From JBMNUL01 sp050946255 (GTDB taxonomy: Bacteria > Actinomycetota > Coriobacteriia > Coriobacteriales > CADBOM01): a DNA stretch of 11,006 bases. Below, piece by piece: positions 1-4,997 of the stretch. Both the position numbers and the translations under genes were made by a program. A model generated the notes under the pieces. The model had not been told where the DNA came from, searched no databases, and saw only the letters and a program-made list of their open reading frames with translations. Position 1 is the stretch's first letter, and each line of letters begins with the position of its first letter. The stretch is from assembly GCA_050946255.1 (NCBI GenBank), contig JBMNUL010000086.1, positions 1 through 11,006 on the forward strand, read 5' to 3'.

Positions 1-1
1 T

Positions 2-154
2 GGCGAGTTTGCATGGACGCCATTCGAATGTGAGGAAACAATCCCAGTGGTTCTGCTCGTTCATTCGGGGGAGCAGCGCGAAGAAGTGCTCGAGCTCGTG
101 AGAATCCTGTGCGAGTCCTACAAGGGCAATAGCCGGTGGGCAAAGTTGGTATAG
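2..154 (+). CDS. C-terminal fragment of an unrecognised protein (5' end outside window)
   Basis: An open frame runs from the first full codon at position 2 to a TAG at 152-154 and gives 50 residues. The peptide has a hydrophobic strand (IPVVLLVHSG, about residues 14-23) followed by an amphipathic charged helix (EQREEVLELVRILCES) and a short basic tail ending WAKLV. This strand-helix ending looks like the edge of a small alpha/beta domain. I do not recognise the family and assign no function. The start lies outside the window. Codon composition looks coding, but with only 50 codons this could also be a decayed remnant. A weak 5-bp stem (CTGAC/GTCAG, about 156-172) just after the stop is not convincing as a terminator. 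Confidence 0.5.
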   Translation, partial: GEFAWTPFECEETIPVVLLVHSGEQREEVLELVRILCESYKGNSRWAKLV

Positions 155-322
155 CTGACCGCGGCTGTCAGTTTGCCATTTGTGCCGCATGTGGTTGAAG
201 GGTGCTCCCAATCGAAAGCTGACCTGTCTGTTGTTGTGATGGAAGTCCCAAGTGCATAACTTCTTTTCCTGGAGAAAACAGATCCAGTGCCTGAAGACTC
301 ATGATTGGGAAGGATCCCATTG
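155..322. other. Intergenic stretch without recognisable gene
   Basis: No frame here gives a recognisable protein. The only structures seen are a weak CTGAC/GTCAG stem near 156-172 and a TGGGA/TCCCA short stem near 305-318. Neither is followed by a convincing T-run on either strand. The stretch ends where the 38-40 bp tandem copies of the tetR 3' end begin. Confidence 0.5.
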
Positions 323-425
323 ATTATTCGGCGACGAATTCTCCAGCTACGTGGATAGCTCTATTATTCGGATGAATTCCTCAGCTGCGTGGAGAGCTCT
401 ATTTTTCGGACGAATTCCTCAGTTG
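323..425. repeat. Tandem 38-40 bp repeat derived from the 3' end of the tetR gene
   Basis: Three head-to-tail copies are visible: 323-362 (40 bp), 363-400 (38 bp) and a partial third at 401-425. The third is the actual end of the TetR reading frame. Each contains ATTxTTCGG, a GAATTC and a CAGCTxCGTGGA-type core. Read on the minus strand, the copies repeat the gene end (CTGAGGAATTC, TCCGAA, then TAA/TAG). Copies 1 and 2 therefore lie downstream of the stop codon as decayed duplicates. Copy 1 also has short inverted arms AGCTA/TAGCT. Confidence 0.8.
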
Positions 426-974
426 AGGCATTAGCCACATTTCGAGCAAGCTCCGATTAAGTTTCAGCACCTCGTCAGGAGACAGGGTATTGCTCCCATC
501 GAACCATTTGGCCACCTGCGAGAAGATTGCGGAGAAGAACATGTCGAGGAGAGCTCGGGCGCGGGGATTTCCAAGGTCGGCTCCCAGAGACTCGGCATAG
601 ATTGGAGCAACCGCCTGCTTCAGTTTCTCTGTGAACCTGGAGCGGTTCGCCGGGGAGAAGAGGACGCCGAGCTGCATCCTGTGCGTCTCGTTGAGCCTCG
701 CGAAGGCGGCGGAGAACTCGTCGGCGAGGGCCGTTTCCGGGCTCCTCTTCTCGATGTCCTTCAAGACCGTGGCTACAACGTCGTCCTCCATCCACTCCAT
801 CACGGCCAGCGTGTCTGGGAAGTACCGGTAGAACGTCGTGCGGTTGTACCCCGCCTTCTCGGTGAGGGCGCGCACCGTGACGGTTGTTCCAGGGTTCTTC
901 ATCTGCAGCTGACAATAAGCCTCCACGAACGCCCTGCGAGTGGCCTCGGTGACCTCTGGCTGTTTGTTGACCAT
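399..974 (-). CDS. TetR/AcrR family transcriptional regulator
   Basis: A 191-residue DNA-binding repressor of the TetR class, predicted to be cytosolic and dimeric. The N-terminal helix-turn-helix spans about residues 30-53: VRALTEKAG, then the recognition helix YNRTTFYRYFPD, which is the classic TetR signature. The rest is an all-helical, weakly conserved ligand-binding and dimerisation domain, so the inducer cannot be predicted. I chose the ATG at 974 (MVNKQPE) because GGAG lies 5 nt upstream of it. The ATG at 989, five codons earlier, has no good ribosome-binding site. The gene is divergent from the HXXEE membrane protein. A perfect palindrome (1053-1064) lies between the putative -35 and -10 of its own promoter, so autorepression plus control of the neighbour is likely. 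Its stop codon lies inside a tandem repeat that duplicates the gene's end. Confidence 0.9.
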   Translation of the reverse strand: MVNKQPEVTEATRRAFVEAYCQLQMKNPGTTVTVRALTEKAGYNRTTFYRYFPDTLAVMEWMEDDVVATVLKDIEKRSPETALADEFSAAFARLNETHRMQLGVLFSPANRSRFTEKLKQAVAPIYAESLGADLGNPRARALLDMFFSAIFSQVAKWFDGSNTLSPDEVLKLNRSLLEMWLMPQLRNSSEK

Positions 975-1007
975 GGCTTCTCCAATCATGCGACACTCGT
1001 CGCTCGA

Positions 1008-1052
1008 TTGACTCTTGATGAGCCTCTAGACGGGCGACATACTCTAATCATA
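1008..1052 (+). promoter_or_regulatory. Putative promoter of the HXXEE gene
   Basis: TTGATG (1015-1020) is followed after 17 bp by CATACT (1038-1043, four of six matches to TATAAT). Transcription would begin close to the 1053-1064 palindrome, the usual place for a TetR-type operator. Both hexamers are imperfect, so this is a reasoned candidate rather than a firm call. Confidence 0.4.
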
Positions 1053-1075
1053 CGACATATGTCGCACGATTTGAA
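1047..1075 (-). promoter_or_regulatory. Putative tetR promoter overlapping the operator
   Basis: On the minus strand TTCAAA (1075-1070, four of six matches to TTGACA) is followed after exactly 17 bp by TATGAT (1052-1047, five of six). The 12-bp palindrome at 1053-1064 fits completely in the spacer. A repressor bound there would block RNA polymerase, as in typical autoregulated tetR genes. Confidence 0.5.
1053..1064. promoter_or_regulatory. Perfect palindrome CGACATATGTCG, probable TetR operator
   Basis: CGACAT followed directly by ATGTCG is a perfect 12-bp inverted repeat in the divergent tetR/HXXEE promoter region. A further GCGACAT half site lies at 1034-1040. GCGAC/GTCGC arms at about 990-1003, just upstream of the tetR start, resemble a second weaker site. 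Position and symmetry fit a homodimeric TetR regulator; binding is inferred. Confidence 0.6.
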
Positions 1076-1090
1076 AGAAGGTGCTCCAAG

Positions 1091-1687
1091 ATGATGAAGT
1101 GGATGGAAGACAATTGGGCGAAGGCCGTACCGTTTCTGGCGGTGTACATGGGGATTCTTCTGTTCCTGTTCGTGTTTGGACAGGACCTAGCGCTGTTCCT
1201 GATCTGGATTCAGATGGTGGTCTACCTCCTCCACCAGACCGAGGAGTATCTGCTCCCTGGCGGATTTATGAAGTTCTTCAACCACAAGATGCTCGGGTCG
1301 TCCGAGGACGCCTGGCCTCTCACCAAACGGGTTTCGTTTCTAATCAACGTGCCTGTCATCTTCCTCGCATATCCTGTGACGGCCGTGCTGGCAACGTTTT
1401 TTGGCTACAGCATCGGGATGTGGCTCATGTACTTCTCCATCATCAATGCTCTCTCCCATGTGGTGATGGCGCTGAGGTTCCGCGAGTACAATCCCGGCAC
1501 CGTTGTGAGCGCCTGCCTGAACATCCCTGTGGGCCTCTACTCCGTTTGGTTCTTCGCCGCAAACGGGCTCGTGGGAATGGGTGCGCACATCGTCGGCCTC
1601 ATCATTGCCCTAGCTGTCCAGGGAATCGTGATGGTGTGGGGCTTCCGTTTCATGAAGCCGAGTGTCGCAGAACGTTACGGGGAATAG
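1091..1687 (+). CDS. HXXEE-domain integral membrane protein
   Basis: A 198-residue, very hydrophobic protein with about six membrane segments (roughly residues 13-30, 33-47, 83-104, 106-128, 137-158 and 163-190). The family-defining motif H48-Q-T-E51-E52 lies at the end of the second hydrophobic segment. The second conserved polar patch, N119-A-L-S-H123 followed by R-F-R-E-Y-N-P-G, is also present. These are the features of the HXXEE family, whose biochemical role is not established. Clustered His/Glu within a membrane suggests metal binding, but that is inference. The start ATG at 1091 has AGAAGG about 9 nt upstream. A second ATG follows at once. The divergent TetR gene and shared palindromic operator suggest inducible expression, a layout common for membrane proteins that respond to a toxic or membrane-active ligand. 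Confidence 0.8.
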   Translation: MMKWMEDNWAKAVPFLAVYMGILLFLFVFGQDLALFLIWIQMVVYLLHQTEEYLLPGGFMKFFNHKMLGSSEDAWPLTKRVSFLINVPVIFLAYPVTAVLATFFGYSIGMWLMYFSIINALSHVVMALRFREYNPGTVVSACLNIPVGLYSVWFFAANGLVGMGAHIVGLIIALAVQGIVMVWGFRFMKPSVAERYGE

Positions 1688-2041
1688 CTGTGATATCCGG
1701 ATTTCCGTCCAAGAAGTTTTTTCAAGGTGCTCGCTTTTCAGGTTCGGAACACTCTTTAGAAAAATCTGAAAACAATAACATTCGCAATGCGGACATTTGT
1801 CTATTTCCTGTCAAGCAATAAGCAAAATGAGTTCCCAAATTTTTTCGCTTTCGTATATGTTAATAAACGTTAAATACTATTACTTATAGTAAATAATAAG
1901 TAAAAAGTATTTACTAAATAGCATATCCATTACATGTGTCTTTTATTACGAGCTTCGTGACATCCTTGAAGCATTTAGGTGTCAATACATCTTCATTTGA
2001 CAAGAAAATAGGCGATTTCCTTGAGGATCGGGGGAGACGGA
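1688..2041. other. AT-rich leader region upstream of the first adhesin gene
   Basis: This 354-bp non-coding stretch is markedly richer in A+T than its flanks, especially at about 1840-1930. It holds a long imperfect inverted repeat at 1871-1913. A perfect TTGACA at 1997-2002 has no -10 hexamer at the right distance, so I do not call it a promoter. A TATAGT (1885-1890) inside the inverted repeat could be a -10 element but lacks a -35. No clear terminator for the preceding gene was found; only a 4-bp CGGA/TCCG stem follows its stop. Confidence 0.5.
1871..1913. repeat. Long AT-rich inverted repeat, possible leader hairpin
   Basis: The left arm TAAATACTATTACTTA (1871-1886) pairs with the right arm TAAGTAAAAAGTATTTA (1897-1913) around a 10-nt loop. 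Pairing is complete at both ends (TAAATACT/AGTATTTA and TTACTTA/TAAGTAA) with one bulge and one mismatch in the middle. It is almost pure A+T and has no following T-run, so it is not a normal terminator. It may be a cruciform, an AT-hook-type regulator site or a leader mRNA structure for the adhesin gene. Confidence 0.55.
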
Positions 2042-4612
2042 ATGAAAAAATGGAGGAAGCTTTGCTCCCTGATGAGCGTGGTTCTGCTGGTTGGCATATT
2101 AATGCCCGCCGGGGCTTTGGAAGCCGTTGCTGACCAAGGTGACGGAAGCGGGTCGGCCATCGAGACTACAGCCAATAGCTCGAGCCTTGTTGAAGGCGCA
2201 AGTGTTGAAAGTACTGCCAGTGACGATGCCAATGCTGACTCTAGCAGCTCTCTTGTGACTGCCAGCGGCACCGACAGTGCGACCTCCAGCAGCACTGATA
2301 ACAATGCCAGTGATGAAAGCGCGAGCTCTAGCGGAACAGGCAGCAGCGATAGCGCGAGTTCAGACAGCGCCGGCAGCACTTCCAGCGATGATACCGTTAC
2401 CTACTCTGGCAGTACTGACAGCGCAAGTTCCGGCAGCACCGATTCAGCTACCGACACTACATCCGATAGCTCAGATCAAGCCATCGACGCAAGCGCTGAC
2501 AACACGGCCAGCGACGATTCAGCCTCCGCTGTTTCTAGCAGTACCAGCTCGACTTCAAACAGCACCGGAAGTGATGACACGACCTCCAGCACCAACACGT
2601 TTTCTTTGCAAGAGGTGGTATTGACAGCGGCTTCTACAATCACTGTTAGCGATACGGGCAGCGAGGTCGATGCGACAATCACGGGGGTTTCCATTGAACG
2701 AAACGGAAGCGAGGTCGGCGAGGTCTCCAAGGGCAGCGCGTTCTACCTCGTCATAGACTGGGAAGTTACGAACTCCAGCCAGATTTTGAATGAGGGCGAC
2801 TACTTTGATATCACCCTTCCCGACACACTGCTCTTCCCAGCAAGCTATACAGACTACGAATTCGACATCACGGATTCGGACGGCAATGTGGTCGGCACCG
2901 CATATGTCACACCTGGCACGGACAACGTAGGCGGCACCGTTCGCATCGTCTTCAACAGCAATATCAATGGCAAGTATTCCGTGGCGGGGTCGATTAACAT
3001 CCAGGCAATCGCGAACTCGTCTGGTATCGATGAGGATACGACGATTGACATTACGGTGAGCACTTCCACCTCGTCCGGATCGACTGATTTGATAATTGAT
3101 GTGACAACGCTGGATGACGACGAGCTCCTCGGCAAATGGGCAGTGAGGAGTGATAACTATGATGGTCAGGTCTACTGGTACGTGCGTATCAACTATGCAC
3201 AGGCCAATCTGGTAAATGCAACAATCTCGGACTCGCTGACCGGCGGGGATGGCACAGAGCAATACGTTACGGATTCGTTCACATTGCGCCGTGTTACATT
3301 CGCCAACAACGGTAATGTCACTACTCTTGAGACAATCGACCTGACCGACATACTCACCTTCAGCGACGATCTGCGATCGTTCACAATCGACTTGAGCAGT
3401 ATGCCCGGAGCGTACCAATACGTCCTTACCTACCGCACGACCTACACATCGGACACGACGTTGAGCAATAATGTGAACTTGGACTCCGATAGCGCGGATG
3501 ATTCAATTTCCAGTTCCTACACCTGGCAAAACGCTAGCGGAAACGCCGACGGAACGTTGTCCAACGTGATCGAGATAGTCAAGGTTGATGCTGAAGACAA
3601 CACCACGACACTTGCCGGAGCAGTTTTCACGGTGACGGCCGAGGATGGATCGACCTTCGAGCTCACAACGGGCGACGACGGGACCGTGACCTCGGACTCC
3701 CTGACTCAGGGCACCTATACGGTGGTAGAGACCACAGCTCCCGCAGGTTACGAGCTCAACGACACCGAATACACCATGGAGGTCACCTCCTCGGGTGCCG
3801 CCATCCTCACGGTCTCGGACACTCCAATAACGACCTCCGTCTCGGTGAATAAGGTATGGGTTGGCGATGCGGCCGACTCCGTGACAGTGCATCTGCTCGC
3901 CAACGGCACCGACACCGGAGAGGAGCTCGTGCTCAGCTCAGATAATAGTTGGACCGGCACATTCGAGGACCTGCGCGCCTACGATTCAGATGGTAACGAG
4001 ATCGCCTACACAGTCTCCGAAGATGCTGTGGATGGATACTCAACCGAAATCACCGGCGATGCTGAATCGGGATTCACTATCACCAACACAGAGGAGACCA
4101 CCGAGATCACAGGCGGCTCAGATTCAGATCATCCGAATGCCAGTACTGAAACCATTGACGTGACCGGAACCAAGGTCTGGGACGACTCCGACGACGCTGA
4201 CGGCCTGCGCCCGGACTCCATTACCGTCAACCTGCTCCAGGACGGAACGGTTGTCGACTCGACGGTGGTGACAGCCGACTCCGACGGAACCTGGTCCTTC
4301 TCCTTCGAGGACCTTGCCGTGTACGACTCCGACGGCAACGAGTACACCTACACCGTTGCCGAGGCCGACGTCCCCGAAGGCTACACTTCCACGGTGTCAG
4401 GCGATGTCTCGAGTGGCTTCACGATCACGAACACCCTAGAGTCGGAGACGACAAGCACAACAACATCGTCATCGTCGGGGCTGCCTCTGACAGGCGACGG
4501 ATTCTGGATTGCACCTTTGACTCTAATGGGGATACTGGGTGCCTCCGCAATCACGATCGCGTTGTCAGAGCGCCGCTCGTTGAAGCGTGACGATACTGAT
4601 CGTGTAAGGTAA
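2042..4612 (+). CDS. LPXTG-anchored MSCRAMM-like adhesin with SpaA and CnaB domains
   Basis: An 856-residue sortase-anchored surface protein. Order: signal peptide 1-30 (MKKWRK, hydrophobic core, AVA cleavage site); Ser/Asp/Thr-rich stretch 31-200; two Ig-like adhesin domains about 207-350 and 351-505 (GDYFDITLPD and VYWYVRINY resemble collagen-adhesin/Sdr folds); SpaA-like domain 508-595 with K514, E563 and E-box YTVVETTAPAGYEL; CnaB-type domains with K604-E660-N682 and K711-E774-N797; LPLTG at 814-818, membrane helix and basic tail. The Lys-Glu-Asn triads predict self-forming isopeptide bonds. The likely role is binding a host matrix protein; the ligand is unknown. I chose ATG 2042 because GGGGAG lies 5 nt upstream; the in-frame TTG at 2021 has none. 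No sortase is nearby. A strong terminator follows the gene. Confidence 0.92.
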   Translation: MKKWRKLCSLMSVVLLVGILMPAGALEAVADQGDGSGSAIETTANSSSLVEGASVESTASDDANADSSSSLVTASGTDSATSSSTDNNASDESASSSGTGSSDSASSDSAGSTSSDDTVTYSGSTDSASSGSTDSATDTTSDSSDQAIDASADNTASDDSASAVSSSTSSTSNSTGSDDTTSSTNTFSLQEVVLTAASTITVSDTGSEVDATITGVSIERNGSEVGEVSKGSAFYLVIDWEVTNSSQILNEGDYFDITLPDTLLFPASYTDYEFDITDSDGNVVGTAYVTPGTDNVGGTVRIVFNSNINGKYSVAGSINIQAIANSSGIDEDTTIDITVSTSTSSGSTDLIIDVTTLDDDELLGKWAVRSDNYDGQVYWYVRINYAQANLVNATISDSLTGGDGTEQYVTDSFTLRRVTFANNGNVTTLETIDLTDILTFSDDLRSFTIDLSSMPGAYQYVLTYRTTYTSDTTLSNNVNLDSDSADDSISSSYTWQNASGNADGTLSNVIEIVKVDAEDNTTTLAGAVFTVTAEDGSTFELTTGDDGTVTSDSLTQGTYTVVETTAPAGYELNDTEYTMEVTSSGAAILTVSDTPITTSVSVNKVWVGDAADSVTVHLLANGTDTGEELVLSSDNSWTGTFEDLRAYDSDGNEIAYTVSEDAVDGYSTEITGDAESGFTITNTEETTEITGGSDSDHPNASTETIDVTGTKVWDDSDDADGLRPDSITVNLLQDGTVVDSTVVTADSDGTWSFSFEDLAVYDSDGNEYTYTVAEADVPEGYTSTVSGDVSSGFTITNTLESETTSTTTSSSSGLPLTGDGFWIAPLTLMGILGASAITIALSERRSLKRDDTDRVR

Positions 4613-4638
4613 CTCAAGCTGCAATGTAATGTCACTAG

Positions 4639-4680
4639 GCGCCCCGGCCGCAGTGCTCGGCCGGGGCGCTCTCTTTATTT
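4639..4680 (+). terminator. Rho-independent terminator after the first adhesin gene
   Basis: A perfect 12-bp GC-rich stem (GCGCCCCGGCCG at 4639-4650, CGGCCGGGGCGC at 4658-4669) with a 7-nt loop is followed by TCTCTTTATTT. It begins 26 bp after the adhesin stop codon and separates the two surface-protein genes into independent transcripts. Confidence 0.92.
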
Positions 4681-4994
4681 CAAAAAGTGGTTTTCAAGCC
4701 GACAGAGCTCCCAATTTCACTGTCTAGTGCAAAACCCGAAATTATCAGTAATTTCAACATGTTTTCAGACAATATAAGATATTTGTAAAGTAAAATAAAA
4801 TAGTTAAGTTTGAAATAATTACAACCGTTTTTCTGATGTTCTTCGATCTTCATGCTCTGCAATGAACAGAACGACCGGTTCTCTTTGTTAAATAACAACT
4901 GCAAGTCTGGGTCTAATTCTTGGGAAAACTGAATGAGAAATGAACGAATGCAGAAAAAAGTCTTGCATGTATTAAAACATGGGGGTGTTCAAAA
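4681..4994. other. AT-rich leader region upstream of the second adhesin gene
   Basis: This 314-bp non-coding region is AT-rich like the leader of the first adhesin gene, though I see no long shared sequence. It contains the small perfect hairpin GAAATTA-TCAG-TAATTTC (4738-4755), short AGAAC/GTTCT arms near 4870-4884, and CATGT/ACATG arms (4966-4981) just before the start codon. No -35/-10 pair stands out. Confidence 0.5.
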
Positions 4995-4997
4995 TTG
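4981..4997 (+). promoter_or_regulatory. G-rich ribosome-binding site deciding a TTG start
   Basis: GGGGGTG (4981-4987) is the only Shine-Dalgarno-like sequence before the second adhesin and leads to TTG at 4995. An ATG at 4979-4981 overlaps the G-run but is in another frame and stops after eight codons (TAA at 5003-5005). Deleting a single G would fuse that ATG to the adhesin frame. Confidence 0.45.

Noticed and set aside
323..425. CRISPR array
   Set aside because: The units are directly adjacent with no spacers and are copies of the tetR gene end.
681..1094. Plus-strand frame across the tetR gene
   Set aside because: Antisense to a clear TetR helix-turn-helix protein, with no ribosome-binding site; a shadow frame.
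1081..1821. 246-codon plus-strand frame overlapping the HXXEE gene
   Set aside because: The overlapping frame at 1091-1687 encodes the HXXEE motif and clean membrane segments. The longer one is an arginine/histidine-rich out-of-frame shadow.
1997..2002. Perfect TTGACA -35 box before the first adhesin
   Set aside because: No TATAAT-like hexamer lies 16-18 bp downstream; the matching position falls in CTTGAG next to the ribosome-binding site.
2021..2041. TTG start seven codons upstream of the first adhesin
   Set aside because: No ribosome-binding site precedes it, and it would place GGGGAG inside the coding sequence. ATG 2042 gives a normal signal peptide.
2555..3418. Long minus-strand frame (287 codons) opposite the first adhesin
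   Set aside because: It lies entirely antisense to a clear signal-peptide/SpaA/CnaB/LPXTG protein and is open only because Ser/Asp/Thr codons avoid stops on the other strand. It has no family features.
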